From: Cryptomeria japonica
Lineage: Eukaryota; Streptophyta; Pinopsida; Cupressales; Cupressaceae
DNA: 64,000 bases
Reading direction: 5' to 3'
Assembly: GCF_030272615.1 (NCBI RefSeq)
Contig: NC_081412.1
Location: forward strand, 540,782,335-540,846,334
Shown here piece after piece: positions 11,159 through 22,858 of the stretch. A program made the translations under genes and the position numbers. Under the pieces are notes generated by a model. That model did not search any database and was not told where the DNA came from. It saw only the letters and a program-made list of their open reading frames with translations. The stretch's first letter is position 1. Each line of letters begins with the position of its first letter.

Positions 11159-11803
11159 TGTTGAAATAGATAGCTCGGTTGGATAAACCAAATGTCTAAT
11201 TGGCCTTTACGGCCTTAGACATTTGTCTTGTATTTATCCGTATATCTCTTCTTATTATTCTGATCACATATAGATTGATTGGTTGAATATTATGATTAAT
11301 ATTATAATCAACATTATGAATAATTAGTAACAACCTTGTGTTACTAATTATTCATAATATTAATTATATTATTTCATTTTGCAATTACTGATTTATTGTT
11401 AAGTTATCACATCGGTTTGGTTGACCGATTATTTGTTATGATAAACCCGACAAGATTAACATGGGTATTGCATTGTTGATATGTGCCGACGTGACTCCTA
11501 TACTCCTTGAGGAATCATGTCGGTTCCACAAGGAGTCGTGACTCCTTTGTGGATCACTGTTGTATATAAATAATATGCCGTCAATGGAAGTGGCGGTAAT
11601 GTAGAGACAAACAACACATTGACAATAAGAAAAAGGTGACAGCCGTGGAAGTGAAAGGCAAGATTAATACGATAACAAGAGCATTCAAAATTGTTGAAAT
11701 AACATACAACAAACATTTTCTTGCACGTACAATAGTTGACCTTTGTGAATAAGAACTATATTACAATTTAAAACTACCTATATACATTTGATCCACTTTA
11801 ACA
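11159..11803 (+). repeat. 3' LTR of the Copia element (645 bp)
   Basis: Nearly identical to 7146-7796 with scattered substitutions and a short deletion that removes the first TGACTCC palindrome. It ends CACTTTAACA and is followed by the target duplication ATCAA. Confidence 0.92.
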
Positions 11804-11810
11804 ATCAACA

Positions 11811-12276
11811 CTATCCATATTCTTGAGGGATCCAACCTTGAGGTAATTTTTAGTACACTTTGGGCTCAAACAGAGGTTGCCATCATGTTCGTAGCATTCC
11901 AAAATCTACAAATTGACTATCATTTTATTAAATATGAGTTGTTGATTTTTTGGGTGATTTTTCTTGTGGGCATGGATTCGAAGGCAAGGTTTGAGGATCG
12001 TTGTAAAATTTGGGCATTTTGGAGTGAAGCGGACCTCACCATTGCATTCACAACGTCCAAAAACCTCTAGCTCCACTCTCATTTCATCAGAATCTGAGTA
12101 GCTGATTTTGGGTCTTTTTTACTTGAGGGCACACGTTTTGAGGCAAGATCTAGAGGTCAGTGAAAATTCTAGGCACTTTAAAGTGAAATGGACATCGCCA
12201 TCATGCTTGTAGCAGCCAAAAACCTATCAATTGACTTTTTATAAACCAAGAATTGAGCAATTGACTTTTTTTAGAC
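11811..12276. repeat. Degenerate tandem repeat, unit about 160 bp
   Basis: Three diverged units begin near 11877 (GCCATCATGTTCGTAGCA), 12037 (ACCATTGCATTCACAACG) and 12195 (GCCATCATGCTTGTAGCA). Each is followed by shared landmarks, such as AAAACCT, TCAATTGACTTT, a GGGCA step, GAGGCAAGRT and a TTGGAGTGAA step. Copies are only roughly similar, so the array is old. The open frame at 11885-12070 is within it and is not credible as a gene. Confidence 0.6.
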
Positions 12277-12615
12277 AATTTTTTCTAGCTTGCCGGTTCG
12301 GGTTCGGGTTCGAAGAACTGGTACGCTGGTACAGCAAAATTTTGAAAAGGGGTTTGGGTTTGTTTGGGTTTGTTAGTACAAAAAACATGTAAATTTTTTT
12401 TATTTTTATATATATATATATATTTTATATTTGTGCAGCGTATAAGCATGAATTAAGATTAGCATGTCACATAGCATCATATAAACAACAAAATAAACAT
12501 AAACTTGTAATCATAGCATCATGATCATACCATAATAGCATCACATACGTCAAGTTTAATATCAAAATGACAAAATATTCAAGTATCATTGTTTCAACTT
12601 TCAACAATATAAAGT

Positions 12616-12856
12616 TTAATCATCAAATGGATCAGCTAATTCATCCTCCTCTTCCTCCTCTTCATCATTGACATTGACATTAGATGAGCCAATGCCACTT
12701 GCACTTGCACGTCACGTTGTTTGTGTGAAAGAAGACGTAGGTTGGAATGCACCTATACTAAATTCTTTGCTCTTTTTGATAGCAACCTATTGCGCTTTAC
12801 AGAGTGGATGAAAGAGTATGTGCTCCAATTTCTTTCTGAAACAGATGAACTAGCAA
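12616..12856 (-). pseudogene. hAT transposase C-terminal dimerisation (hATC) remnant
   Basis: After a splice-acceptor-like AG at 12857, the minus frame reads SSSVSERNWSTYSFIHSVKR, then NRLLSKRAKNLVYVHSNLRLLS. This is the signature block of the hAT dimerisation domain. One frameshift follows. An acidic tail (EEEEEEDELADPFDD) ends at the TAA at 12616-12618. Confidence 0.75.
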
Positions 12857-12924
12857 CCTATAAAGACAAAGTAAACAATTAAAGTTATACATTAATAAAA
12901 TTATAGTTTAATTAATTAAAATCT

Positions 12925-13232
12925 ACGGGCTTCTCTCTCTTTTGCCTCCTCATGCTCCCTAATATATTTTATCACTATCTCATTTGGTATAGGTTTACCA
13001 TCTTTTCCAGGGCATTTTTTGATGCCTCTTCCTTTTATTCCACACAAATGACCTACCACTCGATAATATGAACTGTTACGTTCAATAACACATCCTTGGC
13101 ATCTCCAAGTGAATCCCCCACCTCCTGGAAGTGGTTAAAAATGTCAACATATTTCCGTAAGGGAGAATTTGGATCATTTCTTTGTTTTGTAATTGTTTGT
13201 TCATTGCCAACGGAGGAAGAGGTAGATGCCAT
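12925..13232 (-). pseudogene. hAT transposase N-terminal BED zinc-finger exon
   Basis: The minus frame starts MASTSSS at 13232. It runs through RNDPNSPLRKYV, then after a frame break SYYRVVGHLCGIKGRGIKKC, and PIPNEIVIKYIREHEEAKERE. This is the BED-finger part of plant hAT transposases. The catalytic DUF659 domain that should follow is absent; the next coding piece is the C-terminal domain at 12616-12856. Confidence 0.75.
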
Positions 13233-13822
13233 TCTAGTTCCTATGGCAAGAAATAACATAAACATATTCAAAAACAAAAACAAAATAATGAAAAACAATT
13301 AATGTTTCATGTTTGACAATTTGTGAAACAAAAATAGTTGGAAAAAAATGTTAAAAAACCTACCTCTTGTAGCCAATGGAAGCTTGCAAATGTATGGAAA
13401 TGATGCTGCAACACTTGTTGAAGCTTCAAAAATCAGTCTTCAACTCCTCCTATTTGATCTTGGAAGCTAAACTTTGTTCACCCTTTCTTCAACTTGCTGT
13501 CAAAAAACTTTTGTTTGCAACACAAATGAGGAGAAATGAGCCAAGATTATATTTTAGAAGTCACTTTTAGGGTATAAAATTCACTTTTACATGGCAGATT
13601 CTAAAAAAAAATTAAATTTTGCATAAAAAATAGCTTTTTAGGCCGCCTAGCCACCCGGGTTTGACCTGGTTCGATCTTGGTCTGCTCGAATTCGAGCCAG
13701 GTCAAACCCCCTCTTAGAAATTCGAACCCTGGTCGAACCAAGGCCGGACCGGACTCGAACTAGGAACCTGGACTGTACCGGACCCGAACCAGGGGTGTCT
13801 AGGGGCGAACCTAGTAAGCTAG

Positions 13823-16800
13823 TTTTTTTTGTGGGCATGTTTTCCAAAAAAGTTCATCTGTACAGATCTGTATAGTTGTTGACATAGGTGCAAGGAATAT
13901 TTTGTCAACATCAAGAGAATATTCAATCTTTGGCCATGGGGGAATATTCCATCAAAATATTCCATGAATAGAATATTCCATTTTTGGACCTTTTTTTGGC
14001 TTTTTGACCTAGATTCAGCAAAAAGCCCATAACTTGGTCATACAGAGTGGAAATCATGAAAATGAGATATTGCTGAAAAATGGGTATTTCTAGTATAAGC
14101 ACTCCTCTTTCTTCAATAAACAATTGCAAAACACAAAACCAAACTCAAAAAAAAAGGCAGAACAGAGCTGCATATTATAGAGACTTAGAAGAGTTTTACT
14201 AGGCAAAGACTGGGAAGTTGAGGATGGTTTGATAGTATGATCAAGTCTGAGAATCTGTCAAACATAAAAGGCCTAAGTGCAGAAGGAAAACCATAAGGGG
14301 TCAAAGATTAGGGGTGTCAAGGAAGCGGCATTGGGGTAGACTCAAGTCCAATATCCTAGTGATGAAAACATTCTAAGGCATTTGGTAGGGGTATTGGGGA
14401 GCAGGTGAATGGTACGAAGATAGGGGAAAGCTTGACAATCTAAAACTTAAAGAGTACATAGAAAACACCTAGAAAATGCCCCAGAATTAGGATTTTCATA
14501 TATTTTCGAAAATTTCTAATACATTATGAGCACATGGGGATGACAAAGGGCACATCAAAGAAGAAATTATAAATGAAGACCAGCATAAATATTTCTTAGT
14601 TCGGTTATAAGTAATGGGTCAAATGGGGTTAGGGACACAAAAAGTAAGGCACTCAAGCAAAGTTTTAGGTGTAGGGTTTGAGTCCCAATTGGCTCTATTG
14701 GGGGATGTGTCTTTTGAAGACACAACGAGAATCCAACTATTTCCAAGGCTAGAACAAAAATGGGAAACCGCAAAAGGATGATTGAGAATAATTTACACTT
14801 AATCATAAAAAACAAGGATCATGATTGTACAAAGACACCAAGGTACATACATGACAACATAAAACTAAACAGGACAAAATAATATACTAGGATAATAGCT
14901 TGCCACCAATGACATGGAAGCATAATGGATTGCAGGTATTGCTGCAAGCAAAACTGAAAAATATAATTGCTTTGGTGTTGTTTTTTTATCCAATTTAACA
15001 TTGGACTGCTATAACTCAGGAAACTCAGTGGGCCTAGCTATCAAAACAAGTTTAATCACATGCTCTTTCATCAGAAAAAAGTTACTTATTAATTGCCTCT
15101 AGAGAAAAAATAAAGCACATTTATCTGTGGCCTCCATAAAAAATTCCATTTACAGTTTTGAATTTTAATCCTTATTGTTACAAGCCAATCGTTCAACTTA
15201 AGTCACCTTTAACCCTCACATTTCTTCATTCCCAAAACACCCTTGTTGTCTATGACCGTATGCTGAAATTCTTAATCATTTGCCATGGGAGATAGTGGAG
15301 GTGATGGTTTTTTTCTTTTGTCATTGTTATGGTTGTGATATGCTTGGGTTTTGTGCTGGGTGGTTTATGCTTTTGCATAGTGAACTACATTTTCAAACTG
15401 CTTCATTCTGAAAAATCACTAGGGTTTTTGTTGTCATGTTCCTTTAAGGGGTGTAATTCTGTAAAATTCGGTGGAGCTAACCATAATGCAGGTGTCTTTT
15501 GTGTTAACACTACCCAAAATCCAACTTGCAATTTTCACAATTATTGTTATAGAGACATTTTATCAGACAGTTCACATTCAATATTGGTTCAACATATTAT
15601 CACAAACAGTTACCATAAAATTAATTTTCTCAACTTCAAATGCTGAGAACAACAATACTTTAACAAAATTTCTGAATGATTTATGCAGTGGTCATCAAAT
15701 GATAAATATATGAATAGCTTTTGCAAACTGTTACACTCAATATTTTCTAGCAGAACTACTGATATCATTAAAATTACAAATATTCATTATTTTAATTGCT
15801 GATCTCAATTGAGAAATGTTTTCGGGTCCCAATCACAGTCTCCTCATACTTTTGTCCTTACTTGAAGATGTACTCCTATAATAAGGTGTACGACATGCTT
15901 TGAAATGCGGTATGACTCGTACATAAAGTGTACAAGAGCCTTTTTAGAATTGAGATTCCTTTTTAAGAAACTGCATCAACTTTGGAACCTCTTCTATATT
16001 GTGCGTTGGATAATATGAAGATTTGAATGCGTTATATTATAGATGAACTCACCCCATTTGTTTTGTATTGCTCCCTTGGGGGCTTCAATATGGTATGGAT
16101 GGGGAAAATATTTGACATAAATTATAATATAATTTCTATTTGACTCTTTTCACTGCACACACAACACCGAAATTTCTTATCTGTCTCCCACTTGTACACA
16201 CAACACTTACACACAAATTTGTAATTTGCTTGCAAATCTCTGTAATCTTGTATAGATAAATCAATTTGCTCCAAACACTTACTCTGCTAACACTGAGCCA
16301 AAATTGGAACTCCGTCTGAATCCACCTTTGCATATTGGCTAGGGAAAATATTTCACTTCCGAACCCAATCTTCACCTTATGATTTTTGGCCTAGGGTGGT
16401 AAAAATTAGCTCAATTCCACAACTAGGGTTTCAAATTTCAATGAAATATCAAATGCCAAGAATGAATCAAATGAGTCTCCACAACCTCCTTTTGTAACGT
16501 CCTGTAGAACCTTCCAGAAATTATACTTAAAAATCACTTTTTAAATAATAATCCTTTTTGCTCTATACAAGGGACTTTGTACTCCAATTCCTTAATTAAT
16601 ATAAGCTGTCTTTTAAGTTTTGCTTTTTGACAACTTAAACATTTAATTATTAAATTGTTTATTACGCATCCAGTTACAATTTTTTTAAAATAGACCAAAA
16701 ATGAATTCCAACCATGCCAAAATATTCTTGAGTGCTTAGGAAATTGAGCCCTATGAAAATTGTTGCTTTCCAAAAATAGCAAACCTCTCCAAGAAGTGTG

Positions 16801-17161
16801 GAATGCTGCCAGAGTGTCTGTACTGCATTCAAAAAGTATTGTGAAACTTGCTTTGATCTGCAAAACTCACTACCATTGTCAAAATTCTAACCCAAAAGGA
16901 CTAGTGCTCTCCAAGAAAGTTGGAGCCCCCAAAGATACTGGAAAGGCCATAAAAGAGGACATTACATCATTTTGGGGTGGCATGATGCAGCTGCCTGCAG
17001 CACTCTGACTTTGACCTTCAAATGCTAGTTTGTGGAAAAGTAGAAAACTATGATGTAGCTGGTGCCATTTCCACTTGTGCTGGATTTCTGCCCCTGGGCC
17101 ACCCATATCTCCTCATCAGGTTACAAAGGAACCAATGACCTATTACATGTTGGTGTTGCAG
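13823..17161. other. Noncoding stretch with no recognised element
   Basis: AT-rich sequence with only short ORFs on both strands. I found no LTR boundary, gene domain or array. The GC-richer patch at 16780-17110 could be a retroelement scrap but has no motif I can name. Confidence 0.5.
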
Positions 17162-17228
17162 AATTAGGAGCATGTATAAAGATATATCTAGATGTAGTTG
17201 AAGCCAAAAAGGTTAAGGCTATATCACT
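17162..17228 (+). other. Exon-like segment (weak)
   Basis: Flanked by TTGCAG and GTAAGA splice-like signals; encodes LGACIKIYLDVVEAKKVKAIS. The phase does not join directly to the exon-like ORF at 17591, so either an exon is missing between them or this is chance. Confidence 0.25.
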
Positions 17229-17590
17229 GTAAGAATCTGAATTGTCAGCAGCTTTCTTAGGTTGAGCTGCTGCTAACTTTGTGTTTGTTTTTCCAGCATC
17301 AAATCATATTTCCATTTGAAATTTAGAGTGTCTTTATCCTTTGTTTTAAAGCTCTGAATTTTTTTTACATCCTTTGTTCCTCCATATCTTCTGCTACTCT
17401 TTGTTCTTTTGTCCACATTTTTTTCTATAATCATTTTTTTTTTGCCAATGATGCTTTCTTTAGGTGTTTGTGTAATCAACATGCATTTCTGTCTAAGCAT
17501 TTTATTTATCTATTCACATCTCTCATTTTCTTAACACCACCAAGACAACACAGTTGTTGAAGTGCATTTGGTTGGACCTGCAGCTGGCAG

Positions 17591-17773
17591 GACTTTGTAT
17601 TAGATAGCATTTTAGAAGGAGGAGGGAGTCCTTTTGCAATAGCTGCTGCTAATGTTGGAAACCCCCAAAGTGTATGGTCAAGTGGGATTCCTGAATCATT
17701 AAGATTAGCCGCAGCATCTGATCTTGGCTGCTTGCAGGCTCTCACCATTACAGAATCAACATTGGCTAGATGG
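17591..17773 (+). other. Exon-like ORF of 61 codons, protein unknown
   Basis: Bounded by CTGGCAG and GGTATAG. The 183-bp segment is an exact multiple of three. It encodes a helix-rich Ala/Leu sequence with landmarks DFVLDSILEGGGSPF, NPQSVWSSGIPESLRLAAAS and LTITESTLARW. It looks like an internal exon of a helical-repeat protein, but I do not recognise the gene. The minus-strand ORF at 17506-17844 is its shadow. It may be an orphan exon moved by a transposon. Confidence 0.4.
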
Positions 17774-18733
17774 GTATAGTTACCTTTTTCCATCGTATAC
17801 ATTTTCTGTGATTGTCTTTGGTAACATGAATTAATTTTTATCAAAACATTCTCACATGCATCCTTGAAAATTTAAGAAACAGGTATTTATTTCTTTGTAA
17901 AATTCCTAGAAAATTGTACATTTTATATTATGTTTTCTTCACAGCAGAGCTCAAGCTCAAAAGTTTGTATTCATGTGGTGGTTGTCTTGGATAGTTGTTA
18001 GGCATTATGTTAAGGCTTAGTCAGCTAGTTTGTAAATCACTGTATGAGAAGTTTAAATTCATGCTTCAAGAGTAACTTAAGATACTGTATTGTGTGAAAC
18101 TTAATTGCTATTTTTTTTCTTAAAGACATTGCTTTGAAGCAATTTATGGTGGAAACAGGCTAGTAATGCAGCACTGAATAAGCGGTTTGTATATGACATG
18201 AAGATTCAAAGTAACCTCGATCATTTTGAAGCAGCCAACTTCCAAGTGTTGTTTTACAAGATCTACATAAATCATATCAGAGGCATCTTGTACAAAAAAG
18301 TAGACAGTGACAACTGACATAAGTATTTACAGTATAATTCTTTTTGTTGCAATTTGTGTTAAATAAGAAAGGAAATTTATGTCTAAAATATGACTCAAGT
18401 CATGCTGGATTTTTCACCATATACTATTATGATTGGAAAGGAAGGTATATGATCTAAAAACATGAGACATTTAGCAATCATAATAGTCCAAGAATTGGGA
18501 CATCTTATTTGCAGAAATGTGCAATATTCAGGGTGTTTAGAACGTGCAGAAATGAGCTATATTCAAGGCTTTTAGAACTTAAATAGTTAAAAACCAAGGG
18601 CTTTGAGGACTGCTATATGGTTAAAAACCTTAAAGAGAAGCCCTGTCTAAGATGACACCATTTGCAGTTGGAAGGAGCTTGTAGGTCCTGATTGCTGAGA
18701 TGAGTTTCACAGGACCCAAATATATATTGTAAC
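17774..18733. other. Noncoding stretch
   Basis: AT-rich; no recognisable feature. It would be intronic if the flanking exon-like segments belonged to one gene, but nothing supports that. Confidence 0.5.
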
Positions 18734-18990
18734 TTGATACTTTCTTGCACTAAACATTTTTTATTGTTGACAGTTGACACCTCATTTGGTGGATGCTCAA
18801 TTGTATGTGTTTGTGATCTTAGGCAGCTATCCCCTATCATGGAAAAATCTTTGCACACATCACATTCAATAGCCATGATCCATCGGGAAACCTTTGACAA
18901 AGTCATTACACTAGAAACCAGTGTTGCAGATTGTGAACTGTGTTCTTATTTGGGATATTTAAAGGTTTCCCTCAAAGTGGCTGGTTATTC
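18734..18990 (+). pseudogene. PIF1-like helicase fragment
   Basis: The frame contains VDTSFGGCSIVCVCDLRQLS, then PIMEKSLHTS and FDKVITLETS. This matches the helicase motif II/III region of plant PIF1-like ATPases, where GG-hydrophobic-GD-x2-QLPP is typical. Here the GD is CD and the LPP is LSP, so it is damaged. No rolling-circle (Rep) domain or other helicase motifs are visible nearby, so a Helitron origin is only a possibility. Confidence 0.5.
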
Positions 18991-19634
18991 TCTATTATTA
19001 TCAAATATTTGTAGTATATATACTATTAAATTCTTCTATTGTGCAAGTTGTTTCATTGCACTTGGGTTTTGTTGCAATGCAAGGGTGGGGCAAGGTACAA
19101 ACAATGAGCATATTCAGTCAAACATTCAACAATCGCCAAAGTGACCTGTTTACCCCTAGAATTTGGAAGTCCCTAAATGGAATCCATGAAAACATTGGCC
19201 CATGCAGCTTTTAGAGTAGGAAGTGATTGTAAAAATCCTAGAGATTTGACATTTTTCCCTTTGTTGTGCTAACACACTTTGCATTCTGCCACAAAATTTT
19301 TGACAACCTTATTTAAAATGTCCTAGAATAAATTCCACTTGATTCACTCATATAGCTTAAAAAATATTGAATCACCTATTGTGGAGGATGAGTGGAATTC
19401 TTTGAGTAATTTCAACTTGAGTTGAGGGTTTTTTTCAAATACATTTTGGTGTGATACTTTACTTTCAACCTTGCCATGTGAACCTTGGTATCAATAGATG
19501 ATTTGCTTTTATTTGTTTCAGATGTCTTGAAATTTAGTATCCTCGTCCCACTCTTGACAAACCTCCTCTAACCAAGTGAGTACCAAAACGGAAAGGGAAA
19601 ACAATGCATCACCCTTTGCATATTTACATGAAAG
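18991..19634. other. Noncoding stretch
   Basis: No element or gene recognised before the LTR-like start at 19635. Confidence 0.5.
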
Positions 19635-19805
19635 TGTAATGTCCCTTTTTCCGCTCTAGTTTGTTTTGGGGACTGTTGGCCAATCCTGAGACCCATTGGT
19701 CAGTCAAAGGCAGAATTAGGGTTTCTAATTTTCTAGGAGGATGCTTTGGCAGTTATGGTGGCTTGCATGTGGGAGTTTTACAGTTCTGCTTCTAGATTCA
19801 TTCTG

Positions 19806-20240
19806 GGTTTTTAGAGAGCTTCGCGATGGTGTGACATGCAACTGAATATGAGGACTTTTCCGAACTTAATATTTTTAGTAAGTGGGGCGAAGACAACTTA
19901 TTTTTTTGGGTTTTCAGAGAGCCTCGCGATCGTGTGATATGCAAACGAACTTGAAGACTTTTTGGACTTACTATTTTTAGTAAGTTGTGACGGCTGCTCA
20001 GAATGTGGTTAAAATCACTTTGGAAACACTTACTATTTTTAGTAAGTGGGGGTGAAGACAACTTATTTTTCTGGGTTTTTTTGGGTTTTCAGAGAGCCTC
20101 GCGATCGTGTGATATGCAAACGAACTTGAAGACTTTTTGGACTTACTATTTTTAGTAAGTTGTGACGACTGCTCAGAATGTGGTTAAAATCACTTTGGAA
20201 ACACTTACTATTTTTAGTAAGTGCTATTTTTAGCAGTACT
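19806..20240 (+). repeat. 175-bp tandem duplication with repeated perfect hairpins
   Basis: GAGAGCCTCGCGATCGTG recurs with a 175-bp period (about 19917 and 20092), after a diverged partial unit at 19813. Each unit carries one or two copies of ACTTACTATTTTTAGTAAGT, a perfect 8-bp-arm hairpin with a 4-T loop. It appears near 19969, 20029, 20139 and 20204. Confidence 0.85.
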
Positions 20241-21429
20241 ATTTTTAGCAAGGGTTCAACAGACCAGTTCAGATGGCTATTTCCGATAGGTTAGTTTGAG
20301 TAGTTTGTCTTCCAACATTTTTGGAGCTTATTTTGGGTGATTTATGCTCGAGGAAAATTATTTTTCAAGTGAATTATTTTTAAGGCATGATGGACGTCTT
20401 AGGAAGAAATATGTTAATTTTATGAAATAATTCACTTTATTTCCTTGGATGCCATATCTCACTTTATGAATATTTCATAAAGTATGTTTGCTACCTTGAG
20501 GGGGTCGATTTGAAGAATTAAGAATTATTTTTGACTTAAGTTAAGTGGGCGTCCCTTTTGGAGAAGATACATGATTTTAAATAAAGGCAAATATTATTTT
20601 TGCTTGGGCGTCCAAATTGGATGTAATTTCATTTAATTTCATGGCAATTTGGAGGGAGTTGAATTTGAATTTGGAGCTTCAAAAAGTTATAAATAAGAGT
20701 GTTGGGTTCTTGTTTTTGGGTATCCATTATTGCTTTGATAACGAAGTGCTGCCAAAATGTTGTCAGACTCTTACTTCGAAGAACGCATACCTTCCAGTGC
20801 CTCAGTTTCGTTCTTGAGAGATAGCGCCTAGGTGAATGTATGACTGTTTCTCATCCAGAGGAGCAGATTGGACTCAATGTGGTGAAGATTTGTGTGGATT
20901 TCTGAGTGTTCTTGTGGCTGGTCACAGAGTGTGTTGAAGTATATTCTTGGTTGCAAGTCTCAGTGTGTCACTTTTCTCGTTCTGGGTATTTCTCCTATTT
21001 CTTATTGTGGTTTGGGTGATTCATTTTGTGAGTTTGTAGTCTAAAATGGTGTTTGGGATTTTATATTTGCAAAATCGTACTCTAGCTGGCCGTACCATGT
21101 GGCTGAGTGCTTTGGGATGCGTGCATAAATTATTGGGGTCAGTTTGCCATGTTTTGTTGTCCTAGGATTGATCACCTACCTCCTAGTGATCATATGCTTT
21201 CAGTTTCATTTCATTTGGTTAAGAATTGGGTGAGTTGTGAGAGTTTTAGTGGGATTTGGTGTTGCTGGTCTGTGTGTTTTCAGCGTGTTGGGAGTATATT
21301 AGATTTAGAGATTTTCCGTTTTGGAGTGTCTTCTTGTGTGGAGTTGGTTTAGGGGTGTGTGGGTTCTTTGGTGTGGAGAGAAAGATCTTGGTAATTGTTT
21401 GCAACTGTTGGTTCTTCATTCTTATCTTC

Positions 21430-21770
21430 TATGATTCATATTGTAATGCTGGTAGTAGTACTAACAGTAATTTCTATTGATCTTTCCTAGACCCACTGCA
21501 AAGTGGAAGAGGCTGGTCTTGCCGCCTATCTTTGAAATACTGATTTTTCTTAATTTGTAATCCATATTGTGCATTGTAAAGTTGGTAAGTAGTACTAACA
21601 ACTATCTGATTGGATTATTGCTCTTAGTCCCATTGCATAAGTGGAAGAGGCTGGCTTTGCCGCCTACTTTGAATATTGTAGTATCGTCCTCCCGTTGCAT
21701 AAGCGGTAGAATTGATTTGTAATTTCATTTCTAGTCCTCTCGCTGGATAAGCGGTTGAGTGATTACTATT
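21430..21770 (+). repeat. Diverged tandem repeat (period about 134 bp)
   Basis: The landmarks AGTACTAACA, GCAWAGTGGAAGAGGCTGG and TTGCCGCCTA recur about 134 bp apart (21457/21591). Two shorter partial units follow, with TTGCATAAGCGGTAGA and CTGGATAAGCGGTTGAG. Confidence 0.7.
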
Positions 21771-21792
21771 TCAGTTTCTAGCTTGTTCTTGG

Positions 21793-22348
21793 TGTTAATG
21801 TTGTAGCTTCGGAAGTTATCCTTTTGACTATAGAAATTAAATATGTGAATGGCCTATCGGCCTTATATATTTAATGATTCTATCTCCAGACTATGCGTAA
21901 TCATGGTCTCATTCATAGATCTGATTTCTATCATTTGCCGATATCATTTATACTGAATTGTTACTACACTAACAATTCAGTATTATGAATCGGTAATAGT
22001 TGTGGCTCTTGGAATGAGTCACGACTTATGTATAAGTCTATTGCTTCATATTTAAAGAGCATAGGACTTTGATTGTAATGTCACCTCAATAATCATATAG
22101 CCAACAACTCGATAATTCATTATGATATCAGATCGTACAATCTCTATATCAGATGGGGCCATAATGTATTGGAGATTTTTGCTCTCCACATAAAGTTTAT
22201 TCTTCAGAAATATACGTGCAGATTAGAAGATCAAATACATATTGTAGATCATTAACCATCTTCTGCAATATCATAACCTTGAGTGGCGAATAATATTCTT
22301 AACTGATTAAACACATTGTTGGGAGACCAATCTGATCAAAATTTAACA
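21793..22348 (+). repeat. First Copia LTR (556 bp)
   Basis: Starts TGTTAATGTTGTAGC and ends AAATTTAACA. It carries an inverted repeat AATATGTGAA..GGCC-TATC-GGCC and a perfect hairpin ACTGAATTGTT/AACAATTCAGT. The LTR at 34870 has about 200 bp of extra sequence at the hairpin position. Confidence 0.9.
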
Positions 22349-22360
22349 TGGTATCAGAGC
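22349..22360 (+). promoter_or_regulatory. Primer-binding site
   Basis: TGGTATCAGAGC, the exact plant initiator-Met-tRNA complement, directly follows the LTR end. Confidence 0.92.
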
Positions 22361-22450
22361 TAGCCTAAGGAAAGATCATATCAGATTTATAAAAGCAAGA
22401 TTATCCTTCTACTACCGTCTTCAAAATCATCGTCTCCTATCAACATCAAG

Positions 22451-22858
22451 ATGGTGAATGGGATTAGAGTTGAAGACAGACTTGAAGGAGCATCTAACTT
22501 TGTATCTTGGAAGTTTAGAATCATGCTTGCCTTGAGTGAAAACGAATTAGATGGATTTGTGAAGAAAGCCATACCGGAACCAGAAGAAGAAGATGTAAAG
22601 CTTCAATGGATGAGAAAGAACAATAAAGCCATGAAGATGTTAGTTGACTCAGTGAAAGATCATATTGTGCCAACTATCTCCAAGATGGAGACTGCCTATG
22701 GCATGTTCAAATCACTAGAGAATATGTATGAGATAAACAACACAAGCCGAGCTCTTGCTCTAAAGCAACAACTCCATCATGTCGAAATGACAAAAGGCGA
22801 ATTCATCACCTCATACTTCATGAGGATTACTGAATTGCAAGATCAACTCTTTACTATT
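22451..22858 (+). pseudogene. gag: Copia gag, 5' part, split by the gypsy insertion
   Basis: ATG at 22451; the frame reads MVNGIRVEDRLEGASNFVSW and continues as a UBN2/DUF4219-type Copia capsid (W-K-F-R at the start of the domain, LQDQLF near the break). The frame runs on into the gypsy LTR until 22909. The other half resumes in frame at 32572 after the CTATT duplication, so gag was intact when the gypsy inserted. Gag forms the virus-like particle. Confidence 0.85.

Larger units (their letters stand above)
7146..11803 (+). mobile_element. Complete-ended Copia element carrying host gene fragments
   Basis: Two LTRs (7146-7796 and 11159-11803) are flanked by the 5-bp duplication ATCAA (7141-7145 and 11804-11808). 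A Met-tRNA primer site lies at 7797 and a purine tract at 11149-11158. The 3.36-kb interior lacks gag, integrase and most of reverse transcriptase. It holds two host-gene fragments, a small fused remnant of Copia RT/RNase H and a palindromic array. It is therefore non-autonomous and would depend on proteins from a relative. It is inserted near the end of the long LTR that begins at about 6150. Confidence 0.9.
12285..13822 (-). mobile_element. hAT transposon, internally deleted, with terminal inverted repeats
   Basis: The ends CTAGCTTGCCGGTTCG (12285) and CGAACCTAGTAAGCTAG (to 13822) form imperfect inverted repeats. They lie in a T-rich target, so an 8-bp duplication would be mostly T on both sides. 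Inside on the minus strand are the first and last parts of a hAT transposase with the catalytic middle missing. GC-rich GGTTCG/GAACC repeats at 12290-12330 and 13640-13815 are subterminal. It could move only with transposase supplied elsewhere. Confidence 0.75.
19635..21792 (+). repeat. Long LTR-like block beginning TGTAATGTCCC
   Basis: It starts TGTAATGTCCCTTTTT like the solo LTR at 50380. It contains a tandemly duplicated hairpin segment (19806-20240) and a second set of repeats (21430-21770). The right end is lost because the Copia LTR array begins at 21793. Several 60-80-residue ORFs here have no domain and are not credible genes. Confidence 0.5.

Noticed and set aside
17506-17844. 112-codon minus-strand ORF
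   Set aside because: Shadow of the plus-strand exon-like frame, whose borders and composition are better.
22349-22360. tRNA-like sequence TGGTATCAGAGC
   Set aside because: It is the complement of a tRNA 3' end (primer site), not a tRNA gene; no cloverleaf can be formed around it.
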